The notes under the pieces are model-generated. The model did not search any database. It saw nothing but the letters and a program-made list of their open reading frames with translations, and was not told where the DNA came from. A stretch of 64,000 nt of DNA from Adenophora triphylla var. japonica. Lineage: Eukaryota; Streptophyta; Magnoliopsida; Asterales; Campanulaceae. Of this stretch, positions 1 to 11,369 are shown in pieces. The position numbers and the translations under genes are program-made. How positions within the stretch are numbered: position 1 is the stretch's first letter; the number at the start of each line of letters is the position of its first letter. Location: assembly GCA_022495995.1 (NCBI GenBank), contig JAFEMH010002509.1, positions 124,001 to 188,000 of the forward strand, given 5' to 3'.

Positions 1-1351
1 TGGAACACCCTTCACCATGTTCTTATATCTTAATGTCCTCAGCCCCTTATAGCTTAGATGTCCATATCTCCGATGCCACAACTCTGATTCATCTTCTATG
101 TGTAAAAAAATGGAGCTTTCTGGTATCACACTAGCTAACAAGACAAACATCCTATTAGCCGTCATTCGTGTCTGCATGATAAGACCTCTCTTTGGATGAT
201 AAATTTTGCATACCCCATGCTTGATAAGAATAGTTAATCCCTTTTCTTGAAGCTGCCCTACACTCAGCTTGATAAGAATAGTTAATCCCTTTTCTTGAAG
301 CTGCCCTACACTCAGCAAATTGTTCTTCAAATCCGGCACATAATAAACATCAGTAATCACCTGAATTTTGCCGTCGATCTCCAGCCGAATATTTCCTTTC
401 CCCATCACCCCCATTCTTGAATTATTGCCTAGCTTCATTTGATTGTGCATGCGAACTATCAAAATCCAAAAACCATTGTCTGTTCCCACACATATGGTTG
501 CTGCACTCAGAATCCAAAAACCAAACATCTTTCCCTTTCGCATAGTTAGTTTCTGCAACTGCCATTAGTAGCAGCTCTTCTTCTTCATTAACCTCAGCAT
601 AATTGGATCTTTTGTTCCAATTAGGACATTCATATTGAAAATGCCCCAGTTGATGGCACTTGAAACATTCCACAATAGACTTGTCCAGTTGTCTTCCTCT
701 GCCTCTTCCTCGCCCTCTGGATGCACCTCCTCTTCCTCTACTTCCTGTTTCATCATGACTAACTTTTAGTGCTTGCTCCTCTCCACTAGTTTTCCTAAAC
801 TTTTGCTCATGAACTAAAAGTGAGCTTTCCAGTATCAACCGACAAACTATCAATGTCCTTCAACTCCTCAATTGAACATACAATGTAATTAAACTTCTCT
901 GTAAGAGTGCGTAGAATCTTTTCAACAATCTTGACATCCGGCATGTCTTCGCCACAATTTCTCATGTCATTTGCCACCACAATCACTCGCGCAAAATAAT
1001 CAGAAACTTCCCCCCCCCCCCAATTTCATCTCCAGTACCTCGAAATCTTTGCGAAGAGTTTGAAGTTGAGTACGTTGCACCCGAGTGTTCCCTTGACACT
1101 TAACTTTCACCGAGTCCCACAATTGTTTGGCCGTCACTTTCTTAGTAATTGTTTTCAGAATAGTCTTGTCAATTGAACTAAAAAGATAGTTCTTGGCTTT
1201 TAAGTCCTTCAACTTTGCTTCTTCCAGAGTCTTTCTTTGAAATTTCTTTGTCGATGTTTCTCCATTTCTTTGGTTACGTATAACCGTCTTCAACGACTCC
1301 AATACTCTTTTGATCTAAGGAGATTCTTCATGATCATACTCCAATGATCAT
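1..1351 (-). pseudogene. copia gag-pol remnant (gag, zinc knuckle, protease start, GAG-pre-integrase)
   Basis: Reading leftwards from 1351, the minus strand encodes a UBN2-type copia Gag region (about 1300-900), an arginine/glycine-rich stretch, a CCHC zinc knuckle CFKCHQLGHFQYEC (about 670-630), the start of the aspartic protease, and a GAG-pre-integrase segment with LWHRRYGHLSYKGLRTL near the window edge. The protease motif reads LDSEC where LDSGC is usual, so the catalytic-loop glycine is lost. A run of 12 C (1010-1021) breaks the gag frame, and another frameshift lies near 1300. These are seen in the sequence; the domain names rest on copia family knowledge. It cannot encode a working polyprotein as it stands. 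Confidence 0.88.
220..315 (-). repeat. 48-bp tandem duplication, two copies, in frame
   Basis: Positions 220-267 and 268-315 are identical 48-bp units. In the minus-strand copia frame each unit encodes the same 16 residues (SVGQLQEKGLTILIKL), so the duplication preserves the reading frame of the GAG-pre-integrase region. Most copia elements have this segment once. Confidence 0.9.
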
Positions 1352-1867
1352 TGAACGGAATAAAAGGTGACGGGCTCAGCTCACTATACAGACCATGCCA
1401 AAGTTTACAAGCCTAAGTCTGACTTGGGTCAAAGATTCCTTTACCCAGCGGTCAAAGATGTCTTTACCCAACATGCCAAAGGAAAGATGCTTGTTTTTAT
1501 CCAGCATGCCAAAGATTTCTACTCACTGGATAAAGGCATTGAGCAGTGTGCCCATTTTAATGACACCCATTCAAATGGCTGGGAAAAAATCCCTACAAGG
1601 CCCTCTCTTATATAAACAAAAGGGGACAGCCAAGTAAGGTCTCAGGTTCTACACTCTCTCTCCTTAAAATTACCCATGCCTTCCCTTACAGTTTATCTCC
1701 ATACACATGAGCTTATTCTCACGCCGGAGGGTTTGCGCGGGGTCAACCCCCGCGCGCCCCTAACGGTGTCTGTTTTGCAGATAGTCCGTCCGTTCATCCA
1801 GGATCCAACACCGCATTCCCGAAGACTGATTGGGTACCCCCGGTTCTGCCCATTTTTTGCATCATCA
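1352..1867 (+). repeat. 5' LTR of the nested element (516 bp)
   Basis: It starts TGAACGGAAT and ends GCATCATCA. It matches 5175-5688 except for one substitution (CCAAAGG versus CCGAAGG) and an extra GC in a CCCGCGCGCC stretch. The target duplication ATCAT lies at 1347-1351. A TATATAAAC motif near 1610 could be its promoter. Confidence 0.95.
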
Positions 1868-1870
1868 GTT

Positions 1871-1888
1871 TGGTTCCATTGCCGGGAA
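1871..1888 (+). other. primer-binding site (tRNA-Asp-like)
   Basis: TGGTTCCATTGCCGGGAA starts three bases after the LTR. It resembles the plant gypsy PBS that matches tRNA-Asp (TGGCGCCGTTGCCGGGGA), with a few changes. The large gypsy element in this window has a closely similar site at 54874-54891. Confidence 0.7.
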
Positions 1889-2049
1889 TCGAAATCATGG
1901 CGGACGGCGGACTTGACAATGGAAAAATTCATGTGCTCTAATTAGAACCGGACTGAGCCGGTAGAACCCAGCAAAAAATTAGATCTGAAGAACGGAGGGG
2001 CAACCAAATAAGAGAGAGAGAATAAAACCAAAAACAATAACAAACCGCG

Positions 2050-2770
<721 letters not shown>

Positions 2771-3043
2771 GCCGATCACAAAAGCGAGGTCGTCGTCATC
2801 AAATATAGTGGGCCGACCCATCTCCACCGGAAGGCTGCCATGACTACCTCAATCACTAACCTCTTGAAAAGCTCTGGGTCGTCGATCTCCTTCATCTGGA
2901 CATCGACGACGAGCACGGTTAAAGCTCGGAGCACTCAAGCACCGTCGACGAAAGATCGACCATCGAAGATGTCCCCAACTTCATCAAATGGGCTCTCTTC
3001 GAATAAATGAACTGCAATAATTCTTCATTTTCTTCTCGAAGTC

Positions 3044-3280
3044 TTGGTGCAACTGCTGAAACAGATTCTGAATGCTGAAGAGGAATTGCGAAGAAGAAGT
3101 AGTATGCAGGGAATGGTTGCTCGCCCACCTCTTCCACATCATGTGAAAGTCAACAATGGCTCTGGTTCAATGAGTAGACAAGCCACTCCCCGGCTGGGCT
3201 CAGATGGTAACACCATTAGTGATATGGAAGGAACAGAGGTTGACGACAGTTTGAACCAGAGTATGCATTCTCGCAATTAG
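3044..3280 (+). pseudogene. captured C-terminal coding fragment, unidentified
   Basis: An open frame ends in a hydrophilic, Ser/Gly-rich tail (for example GSMSRQATPRLGSDG and VDDSLNQSMHSRN, then a stop). The composition looks like the disordered C-terminus of a host protein rather than a retroelement protein. I do not recognise the source gene. Confidence 0.4.
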
Positions 3281-3330
3281 AATATCGTCGTGGTGTGTAG
3301 ATTATAATACGGAGTAGTTTAGATCTTCCA

Positions 3331-3455
3331 ACCTCGTCTACGCACGCCGACTGTTCGACGAAATTCCCAACCCAGACGTTGTTGCTTGCCGTTCACTTTC
3401 ATTGCTGCTTACTCTGCTGTCGGCCAACCTAACCTCGCTAAAATGGCCTTAGGAA
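3331..3455 (+). pseudogene. captured PPR-like gene fragment
   Basis: From about 3336 the plus strand encodes VYARRLFDEIPNPDVVA, a very good match to a plant pentatricopeptide-repeat motif. After one frameshift it continues IAAYSAVGQPNLA, again PPR-like. This is a short internal piece of a PPR gene within the LTR element, non-functional here. Confidence 0.65.
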
Positions 3456-3660
3456 TTAAAAATTGAAAGAAAGATTTGAAATGGCCTTGAATAGTCTCTT
3501 GAGACAAGAGAATCACGTGGCTACCCAAGGCAAAAATCCGACCAAGACAAACTCAATCAGCTTTTGCAGTCTAATCTAAATAAACGACCTACAACAATTC
3601 AGTAGAAGATTTACTCTCCGACTCGAAGCCTGATCATAAGCCGGGCATCCTGCCCGCATA

Positions 3661-3819
3661 CTCGGATCGAACCTCGACATTAGTCAGGTCGTCACGAAAC
3701 CTCGGATTGAACCTCGACAATGGTCAGGTCGTCACGAAACCTCGGATTGAACCTCGACATTAGTCAGGTCGTCACGAAACCTCGGATCGAACCTCAACAT
3801 TGGTCAGGTCGTCACGAAC
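3661..3819. repeat. 40-bp tandem repeat, four copies
   Basis: Four consecutive units of about 40 bp (3661, 3701, 3741, 3781) start CTCGGATYGAACCTC and end GTCGTCACGAAAC, with a few substitutions. They directly precede the longer 80-bp array inside the same element. Confidence 0.92.
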
Positions 3820-3854
3820 TACATTCACTTTGATCAAGTATAATGATCGACGAA

Positions 3855-5090
3855 GGTCGTCACCCGTCAACTTAGGATTTGGGTCGTCTTTACAGAACGA
3901 GCCCATCCAAGTATGACATGGCACCTTGCTCGTCACTCGTCAACTTAGGATTTGGGTCGTCTTTACAGACGAGCCCATCCAAGTATGACATGGCACCTTG
4001 CTTATCACTCGTCAACTTAGGATTTGGGTCGTCTATACAGGACGAGCCCATCCAAGTATGACAACCCATGACCGACAAAGGTCGTCACTCGTCAACTTAG
4101 GATTTGGGTCGTCTATACAGGACGAGCCCATCCAAGTATGACAACCCATGATCAACGAAGGTCGTCACTCGTCAACTTAGGATTTGGGTCGTCTTTACAG
4201 AACGAGCACATCCAAGTATGACATGGCACCTTGCTCGTCACTCGTCAACTTAGGATTTGGGTCGTCTTTACAGAACGAGCCCATCCAAGTATGACATGGC
4301 ACCTTGCTCGTCACTCGTCAACTTAGGATTTGGGTCGTCAACAGAACGAGCCCATTCAAGTATGACAACACGTGACCGACGAAGGTCGTCACTCGTCAAC
4401 TTAGGATGAAGGTCGTCTTTACAGAACGAGCCCATCCAAGTATGACAACACGTGACCGACAAAGGTCGTCACTCGTCAACTTAGGATTTGGGTCGTCTTT
4501 ACAGAACGAGCCCATCCAAGTATGACAACACGTGGCCAAACGAGGTCGTCGCTCGTCGACTTAGGATTTGGGTCGATCCACAACGAGCCCGTCAGTATGA
4601 CAACACGCGACCGACAAAGGTCGTCACTGTCAACTTAGGATTGGGTCGTCCCACGTAACGAGCCCATCCAAGTATGACAACACGTGGCCGACAAAGGTCG
4701 TCGCTCGTCAACTTAGAATTTGGGTCGTCCACGTAACGAGCCCGTCCAAGTATGGGCAACACACGCCAAAAGGTCGCTCACTGTCAACTTAGGATTTGGG
4801 TCGTCCACGAACGAGCCCGTCAAGTATGGCAACACATGACCGACAAAGGTCGTCACTCGTCAACTTAGGATTTGGGTCGTCCACAGAACGAGCCCATCCA
4901 AGTATGACAACACATGACCGACGAAGGTCGTCACTCGTCAACTTAGGATTTGGGTCGTCCACAGAACGATCCCATCCAAGTATGACAAAACATGACCGAC
5001 GAGGGTCGTCACTCGTCAACTTAGGATTTGGGTCGTCAATAGAACGAGCCCATCCAAGTATGACAAAACATGATCAACGAGGGTCGTCAT
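3855..5090. repeat. 80-bp tandem repeat, about 16 copies
   Basis: About 16 units of roughly 80 bp contain CGTCAACTTAGGATTTGGG and GAGCCCATCCAAGTATGAC. Several units have small indels (for example 4560-4800), so the unit length drifts between about 70 and 81 bp. The array ends shortly before the polypurine tract. Open frames on both strands inside it are by-products of the repeat and should not be called genes. Confidence 0.93.
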
Positions 5091-5157
5091 TACAGAACCA
5101 GCTCAAGCTCGTCGCATTACAGCTCGTCACATAACTTTCTGCCCGTCAAGACGAACT

Positions 5158-5174
5158 AGAAAGTTGGGGGCCAC
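5158..5174 (+). other. polypurine tract before 3' LTR
   Basis: AGAAAGTTGGGGGCCAC directly precedes the TG of the right LTR, as expected for plus-strand priming in a plus-oriented element. Confidence 0.7.
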
Positions 5175-5688
5175 TGAACGGAATAAAAGGTGACGGGCTC
5201 AGCTCACTATACAGACCATGCCAAAGTTTACAAGCCTAAGTCTGACTTGGGTCAAAGATTCCTTTACCCAGCGGTCAAAGATGTCTTTACCCAACATGCC
5301 GAAGGAAAGATGCTTGTTTTTATCCAGCATGCCAAAGATTTCTACTCACTGGATAAAGGCATTGAGCAGTGTGCCCATTTTAATGACACCCATTCAAATG
5401 GCTGGGAAAAAATCCCTACAAGGCCCTCTCTTATATAAACAAAAGGGGACAGCCAAGTAAGGTCTCAGGTTCTACACTCTCTCTCCTTAAAATTACCCAT
5501 GCCTTCCCTTACAGTTTATCTCCATACACATGAGCTTATTCTCACGCCGGAGGGTTTGCGCGGGGTCAACCCCCGCGCCCCTAACGGTGTCTGTTTTGCA
5601 GATAGTCCGTCCGTTCATCCAGGATCCAACACCGCATTCCCGAAGACTGATTGGGTACCCCCGGTTCTGCCCATTTTTTGCATCATCA
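5175..5688 (+). repeat. 3' LTR of the nested element (514 bp)
   Basis: Near-identical partner of 1352-1867, followed by the second copy of the target duplication ATCAT at 5689-5693. Small reading frames inside both LTRs are copies of each other and have no protein-like features. Confidence 0.95.
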
Positions 5689-5693
5689 ATCAT

Positions 5694-5748
5694 AATCCCC
5701 ATCAAACTTGGGAATAGAAGGTTGTGCAAAGTTGTTAGCGTCAGCCAT
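5694..5748 (-). pseudogene. copia gag 5' end, separated by nested insertion
   Basis: The first codons of the copia gag start at the ATG at 5748 (residues MADANNFAQPSIPKFDG) and run into the insertion point. Beyond the nested element the same frame resumes at about 1346 with the usual copia HWS motif. The clean resumption confirms a simple insertion with a 5-bp target duplication. Confidence 0.85.
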
Positions 5749-5830
5749 CTTTACACTCACACACACTTACACACACAGTGTTTACTCTCAATCACTTGTG
5801 TTTCACTCAATCACAATCAGGCCCCTTTCG

Positions 5831-5843
5831 GGCTCTGATACCA
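5831..5843 (-). other. primer-binding site, initiator tRNA-Met type
   Basis: The minus strand reads TGGTATCAGAGCC, the standard primer-binding sequence of plant copia elements, immediately downstream of the 5' LTR. Confidence 0.9.
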
Positions 5844-5847
5844 GAAT

Positions 5848-6091
5848 TGAAAAGCTCTCAATGACTCACTTGAATTCTGGGAATTGCTTACTTTTTATTG
5901 AAATGCTAGAGGCTTTATATAGTCTTTTTAAGATGAGAATGCTGGAAACAACCCACACAAGTTGTGGTGTTTGTTACAGACTAATTCAAAAAACAACCTA
6001 AACAAACTCAAACAAATTATATCTACTTGACTCCTAGAAACATGGAACTTTATTAAACAAACCAACTACTTTGATATAGTCAGACCCAACA
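5848..6091 (-). repeat. copia 5' LTR (244 bp)
   Basis: On the minus strand it starts TGTTGGGTCTG at 6091 and ends CTTTTCA at 5848, four bases before the tRNA-Met primer-binding site. A TATATAAAG motif lies about 70 bases before its end, a plausible promoter. The paired 3' LTR is outside the window, so its boundaries rest on the TG...CA ends and the PBS spacing. Confidence 0.8.
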
Positions 6092-6457
6092 CTCAATATG
6101 TCCCTAAATGAGTGTCTCTTTTTGTAAAAGAGTTATCCCACTTATCCAACGTGGGGTTCATCATAATTTTAGTTAAATTTAGCTAATGTTAAAGAGAAGA
6201 TTGCTTTCCCTTTATAACAGATGATCTTTTTTTGTTTCGTTTGTTTTTTGTTTGAAAACATGTCGAAATTTGGTCATGAAGCACATAAACAATTCAGATT
6301 TCGTGGTTCTACCCTCAGTAGACTAGGGTTTGTGTTTTAAGGTTTTTTTTGTTTTGTTTGGTGTTCATAAATATGCTCTTCAAGCTAATTTACTTCAATG
6401 AAAGTGTTGTTAGTTGAGAGAAAGAAACAATTGATATAAAAGCTGGCATGTGTGCAG
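6092..6457 (+). other. upstream part of gene A intron (no gene seen)
   Basis: AT-rich DNA between the copia LTR and the first visible exon of gene A, ending in the acceptor TGTGCAG at 6451-6457. No exon resembling the signal-peptide exon of genes B or C is present, so that exon must lie left of the copia element, outside the window, or be lost. Confidence 0.6.
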
Positions 6458-8367
6458 GCAAGAAGGCTAAGCTTGATATTCTTGCAATATTTGATGGCCA
6501 CGGAGGGGCACAAGCTAGTGAAATGGCTAACCAGAAATTGTTGGATTACTTTCTCCTACATGTAGTATTCCGAGCCTTTCTCAACCAAGATAACCATGGT
6601 CTAAACCCCGAGAGGTATTAGATATACTTGTTAATTGCAAAATATATAGGGAATTGAGCTCTATGTCATCTGATCTATAAGTCTTTTTTTTTTTTGTTAA
6701 TTCGGAATGCATCATAATCTGTAAAAAAGTCATTTTAACTGAATGTTTTTATGAACTGTGAAATTTGTTCGAAATATTTACTTTGTATCATCAGCCCACT
6801 GATTTAAACCACTTCTGGTAGGTTTCTTGTTCTTTGTACTGTTCTTAACTGTTCATAGATCATATATACTCCCTCCGTCCCGCCCGATGCTTCACCATTT
6901 TGGTGAAGCACGTAAATTAAGAAAAGTGATGAGTGGGAGAAGGGTTGTGAGAGGGAAGAAGTGAGTGGATATGATAAGTGGGGCCCACAATTTAAATATG
7001 TGAGGGAAAAAAGTTAGTGGATATGACAAGTGGGCCCCACAATTTAAGTATGTGAGGAAAATGTGAGTGGGGTTGACAAATGGGGCCCATATTTATTACC
7101 ATTTTAGAAAAGGTGAAGCTTCTACCGGGACACCCATTTGGGTAAAAGGCGAAGCTTCGGGCGGGACGGAGGGAGTATATGCTTTCTTTTGATGTTAATA
7201 TTAAAACCTAAAACTTCCTTGATGATGTTGTTGCAGTCCTCCAAAAATGTTGCCCGTCACTGATGAATTTCTTCACGACATCTTGAAGGGAGCACTGTTG
7301 CACACAATACATGATATTGAGATGGAATTTGCTTCAGTAAGTTCAATTCTCTCTACGACTTATCTAATTCTAATTATTTTATTATTTGACAAACATGATT
7401 GGTCAATTTGTTTTAAATTTTCCAGGAAGCTTTCAAGAAACAAATTTATGCTGGATCTACTGCAACTGTTGTTCTTTTGTTAAATGGTGAAGAAATGTTG
7501 GTTGCCAGTCTTGGTGATTCTCCTGCTCTTTTATGCAAAGGTAACCTAAACTTTACTAGAAGTTCTTAAAATTTTGGGTGTTCTGATTTCAGAATTTTAC
7601 GAGTTTGCTAATTAAAATTCAATAGGTGGGTGGTTGATGAGAAAATTAAGAGCTGAGAAACTCACTAGAGACCATCATCCAGATGAAGAAGATGAAAGAG
7701 CTAGAATAGAAAGTGTTGGTGGCTTCGTTCGAGTTTGGGGCGTGCCACGTGTCAATGGCATATTGGCAGTATCACGAGCAATTGGGGACATGTCATTGAA
7801 GAGGTTCTTATTTCTCAAACTATATCCTTCATTATCATGCATACTTGGCAGTTTTTTTTTAAACTCATTGTTCGGGAAATTTTACCCAGTTTCTCAAGAT
7901 CAAATCTCCTATACCATTTTTGTCTACCGTTGTTGATCCAACGGTTATACTCCATTCATGATATCAACCTTAATCATTCAGAACCGTTGGATTACTCGTG
8001 GTACAGGAAATTTGATCTCCGGTTTTTGTCATCATAATCAAATGGTGAATCGAAGCTTATTTGTTGACAATCTTTTTCTTACTGCCACATCAGATTTGGT
8101 GTCAGTGCTGAACCTGAAGTGAAGGATTGGCGAAAGTTGACTACGAAAGATCGTTATTTGGTGATTGCATCTGACGGAATATTTGAGGGTTTGAAACCAG
8201 ATGACGTTTGCAAACTTATTCAAGAAGGTGGTACCTCGACATCTTTGTTGTCTAACTCCATTGTGAAGAAAGCCTTGAAGAGTGGTAGCATGGATAACTT
8301 GTCTGCCATTGTCTTTCCACTGAAACACCCTGCTCTTTCTCAACCATCATCAAAACAAGATTTGTGA
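6458..8367 (+). CDS. PP2C protein phosphatase, 5' exon missing (gene A)
   Basis: Metal-dependent Ser/Thr protein phosphatase of the PP2C family, 3' five exons: 6458-6614, 7237-7336, 7426-7540, 7626-7803 and 8094-8367. All joins keep the frame and match the phases of genes B and C. Visible motifs in order are FDGHGG, GSTATVVLL, VASLGDSPALL, LTRDHHPDEEDERARIES, AVSRAIGD, IASDGIFE and GSMDNLSAIV, so the metal-binding aspartates are present. It ends KQDL and a stop without the kinase half found in gene B. The first exon (signal peptide and the R...ED motif) is not in the window; the copia element at 1-6091 lies where it would be expected. The protein would dephosphorylate Ser/Thr residues; its substrate is unknown. 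Without the first exon I cannot say whether the gene is functional. Confidence 0.85.
6869..7175. mobile_element. Stowaway-type MITE in gene A intron
   Basis: Terminal inverted repeats CTCCCTCCGTCCCGCCCGA and its complement enclose 307 bp, flanked by TA on both sides (6867-6868 and 7176-7177). Internal arms pair (GCTTCACC... with ...GGTGAAGC). Related elements lie at 19058-19360 and 56651-56915. It lies in the intron between the first two visible exons of gene A. Confidence 0.92.
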
Positions 8368-8799
8368 ACTGTGGTTCTCACTTTAGTTGCAGCCACATCT
8401 TTTTTTTTTTTTTTTTTTTTTAGGGTTCAAACTTGACAGAGCAGAGGTGTCTTATGAGTTGGAATTCCTTGGGATTTAGTAAAAAAGATAGGGCGGGTTC
8501 AGTTTCAGTTTTTAACAAAGATTAGCAAGAGAAGTATACAAAGCAGTAGTTTATGGAGATTTTGGGAAATATTAGCTCAATTCTTTTGTCGATACTCTGA
8601 CGGGTTCTGACGGGTAGAACGCTGAATTTAGACAGTTTGTATAAACACTTTCCAAACATTCTATCAAATACCTGTTTTAGAGTTAGCTTTGGGGTTTTCT
8701 CTGCATCTGGTGATTGCATGGCCAGGGCTTCTTAATTCTTGTAACACTGGAAAAAGTGTGGTTTTTAAGGCTTTGAAATAGTTTCAGTTAAAACTGTTT
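8368..8799 (+). other. gene A 3' flank / probable 3' UTR
   Basis: AT-rich sequence after the gene A stop, with a run of about 22 T near 8400. No further coding sequence of the kinase domain of gene B is seen here. Confidence 0.5.
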
Positions 8800-10202
8800 G
8801 GCCCCAAGTTTAGTTGGTGTTTCCAAGTCAAGCCCTATTCTAACACTATTTACAATTTAGGTATCAAAGTTGTCATTCTGCTTGCATGTTAGGGTTTTTA
8901 ACCTATTTTGTTAGAAAAATTCGTTAAATGATCACGTGCTAGTCACGTGTTATTTAAAAGAGATGTTTTTGAACAAGAACTCTTTCATTGCTGATTTAAT
9001 GCAAATTGAATGAAATTGAATAACCAAGATAGAAAATTTTAACATAATATTTCTATGATGCAATATAAATAACTTTTTTTTTGGAAACATTACGCAAATA
9101 CTATTGTTTTTAGCAAAAAAAAAAATTATAATTGTTTTTAGCCATCTCACTATTTTATTTTATTTTATTTTGAATGACACTTTTTTACACTTTTTTCTTG
9201 AATAATCTCTTTCAAAGTTTTACAGTTTCAAAACAAAAACAAAAAATCTCAACATAACTCTTTTTTTTTTTTTTAAATGAACCATTCAAAACAGTTAAAA
9301 ATAAATAAATATCCAACCAAAGTTGCCCCCCTTCTACCACTATCCGACCACCGGTATCATCCGACCACCACCATTTCACTGCTGTTACTAGCACCACCAT
9401 ACAACCACCACCACCATTTCACTGCCTTTACTAGCATCACCAATACAACCACCACCACCATAACACAAACAAAAACAAATTTGAAAATTGAATTGTTAAG
9501 AAATTCGAAAATAAAAAGAAACAACAAACCCACGCAAACTTAGAAATTTCAAAGAGTTCTAAGATGCCCAACCTAAGATTTTTTTTTGTTGAGAGAGTAG
9601 AGAGGGGGAAAGAATTGATGGAGTTAGAGAGAGAGAGGGGGGGGGCAGATCTTAGCGGCATAGAGATGCCGGCAAGGGTGATCCGAGGGGTAGGAGGAGG
9701 GAGGGTGTCAGATTGGTGGGTGAATGGAGGGGAGATGGGTTAGGGGTGTCGACGGTGGAGAATGAGGAAGGGGGAGAGAGATTGTTAAATTGGGAAGCTG
9801 ATGAAGATCGTGAAATTGGGACTGGGTTAGACTAGGGTTAGGGGTATTTCCAGATTGTGAGTTAAAATAATTTAATTTAAACCATTTATATTAATTAAAC
9901 ACCATCACATATAAATAATGTTTAACATAATCATATATAAATAATTTTTAATAAAAAAATATTGATACTATTGATAATAAATATCATTTTTAACCACGTG
10001 TGAAAAGACAAAAAGCCCAAGAGAAACTTCAAAAATATCCACTGTTACGTGACACGCGAGTCGCACGTGATTATTTAACGGGTTTTTCTAACAAAATTAG
10101 TTAAAAACCCTAACAAACAAAATGACAACTTTGGGACCTAAATTGTAAATAGTGCTGGAATAGGACCTAACTTGGGAACACACCCTAAACTTTGGGGCCC
10201 CC
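8800..10202. mobile_element. fold-back / MULE-like element with about 140-bp terminal inverted repeats
   Basis: The left arm 8800-8938 (GGCCCCAAGTTTAG to the CACGTG near 8933) matches the reverse complement of the right arm 10063-10202 along its length, with scattered changes and small indels. Shared blocks include CACTATTTACAATTTAGG and TTGTTAGAAAAA. A further inverted match, GTTAAAACTGTT (near 8788) and AACAGTTTTAAC (near 10230), lies just outside. The interior is AT-rich with an ACC/ACCACCACCAT microsatellite near 9340-9460 and no transposase. I could not find a clear target duplication, so the superfamily is uncertain; long TIRs suggest Mutator-like. Confidence 0.8.
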
Positions 10203-10349
10203 AAAATGCGATATCCCCATAGTAAAATTAACAGTTTTAACACACAAGTGAGCAATTCCAAATTCATAAAACTAATTTTTCCCTATCATTTAGGAAAAAG
10301 AACTGCCTCGTATTTATTACTGTTTCCTATGTTTTACAGGAAGAAGCAA

Positions 10350-10854
10350 GGGCACAGTTATTTGCAAGGCACGGACAATTGACAAAACTGTCCTCACCCG
10401 TACGTGGACGTTTCGTGTGTTTATACACGACGTTGTCAGATAAGTTTCGTATGAAAATACACGAAATGTATTGAGTTATTTCGTGTAGATTTACACGAAA
10501 TATTAACAAATATTTCGCATTGTAACATCCAATTTTAGGCATTAAATCTATTAGGGCTTCAAATTCAAATTTGGGTAAATTACCTGTTTTTCCGGCGAAG
10601 ACAGCGGCGGTAGACGAGGTCCCAGTGGTAGACTTGGCGACATTGGGAATTTTCATCCGAACCATTGTAGAAGAATTGAGTTTTCCGGAGAAGAAACGGT
10701 GGTTGGCGTTGGGTACGTCGGAAATGGAGATGGGGAGGAGAGAGACCGACGTTTGAAATGAAATTGTGATTTTTTTTTTTTGTTATATATACAATGGCAT
10801 TGTGGTCATTTCAAAGTGCCTTACACATTTGGTGCCTTGCAAATAAAATTCACC
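10350..10854 (+). mobile_element. Pack-MULE copy 1 (505 bp)
   Basis: Flanked by a perfect 9-bp target duplication AAGAAGCAA (10341-10349 and 10855-10863), the hallmark size for Mutator-like elements. The ends read GGGCACAGTTATTTGCAAGG and, as reverse complement, GGTGAATTTTATTTGCAAGG. It shares its left 200 bp and right 60 bp with the element at 57317-58283, in opposite orientation. The left part carries three short hairpins of the type TTTCGTGT...ACACGAAA. The middle is a captured gene fragment (10584-10760). No transposase is encoded. Confidence 0.93.
10584..10760 (-). pseudogene. captured first-exon fragment inside Pack-MULE copy 1
   Basis: The minus strand reads as a GC-richer 5' leader (10760-10666), an ATG at 10665, a short coding run beginning MVRMKIPNVAKSTTGTSST, and a splice-donor-like CAG/GTAATT at 10584. 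It differs from the middle of copy 2, so it was acquired separately. I do not recognise the donor gene. The structure (leader, ATG, donor) is what a captured first exon looks like. Confidence 0.55.
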
Positions 10855-10930
10855 AAGAAGCAATATGATACCAGGTATGATTTGGCTCTAGTTTATCTTT
10901 TAACTATATGTACTGTGTGCTCCCAGAAAG

Positions 10931-11075
10931 TAGGGCTGTCAATTATTACTCATTAACCGGTAACCCACCCGACTTAACTCGTTAATTACCCAACCCGACT
11001 CAACTCGTTAATAAATTCGGGTTGACACGAGTTATCAGTTTTAACCCGTGAAAATTAACGGGTTAAAGAGCCCTA
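10931..11075. mobile_element. possible hAT-type MITE
   Basis: Begins TAGGGCTGTCAATTA and ends AGAGCCCTA, a short TAGGGCT inverted terminus common in plant hAT MITEs, and the interior is rich in ACCCGAC/GGGTT motifs. No 8-bp target duplication could be seen, so this is tentative. Confidence 0.4.
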
Positions 11076-11369
11076 ATTAAGCAAGAATAACCTTTGATCT
11101 TCATCAATATTTGGTGCAAAACTATCACCATATCCTCTTCCAGTTGCTTTCTGGTTATACATGTAACTATCCGTAGCTATTGTTGTCAGTTGCCACCTGA
11201 AAAAGAACACAATAATAAAGCATTATCCAAGGAAGTGCATAACATTAAACTCCTTGTAGGTATTCTCCTCCCTCTTTTTTTTTTTTTGAACAAGATGCAT
11301 TTTCAGTTTTTTTTTTTTTTTTTAATGGGATCCTGACTTTAGATGCGACAAAGTTGTCAGTTTATGATA

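Noticed and set aside
1367..1637. Short frames in the LTR (and the same at 5190-5460)
   Set aside because: Identical by LTR duplication, no start context or protein-like motif; LTR sequence explains them.
3661..5090. Regular repeat array that could be mistaken for CRISPR
   Set aside because: Units are contiguous with no unique spacers and lie within a plant LTR element; no cas genes.
3879..5134. Open frames on both strands with repeated GSS/DDPNPKLTSD-like peptides
   Set aside because: They come entirely from the 80-bp tandem array and exist on both strands; no protein family resemblance.
5831..5843. tRNA-Met-like sequences here and at 31753 and 51455
   Set aside because: Only the 3' 12-17 bases of a tRNA complement are present; these are primer-binding sites, not tRNA genes.
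9340..9460. ACC/ACCACCACCAT-rich coding-like frame
   Set aside because: Microsatellite-derived His/Thr/Pro composition inside the fold-back element.
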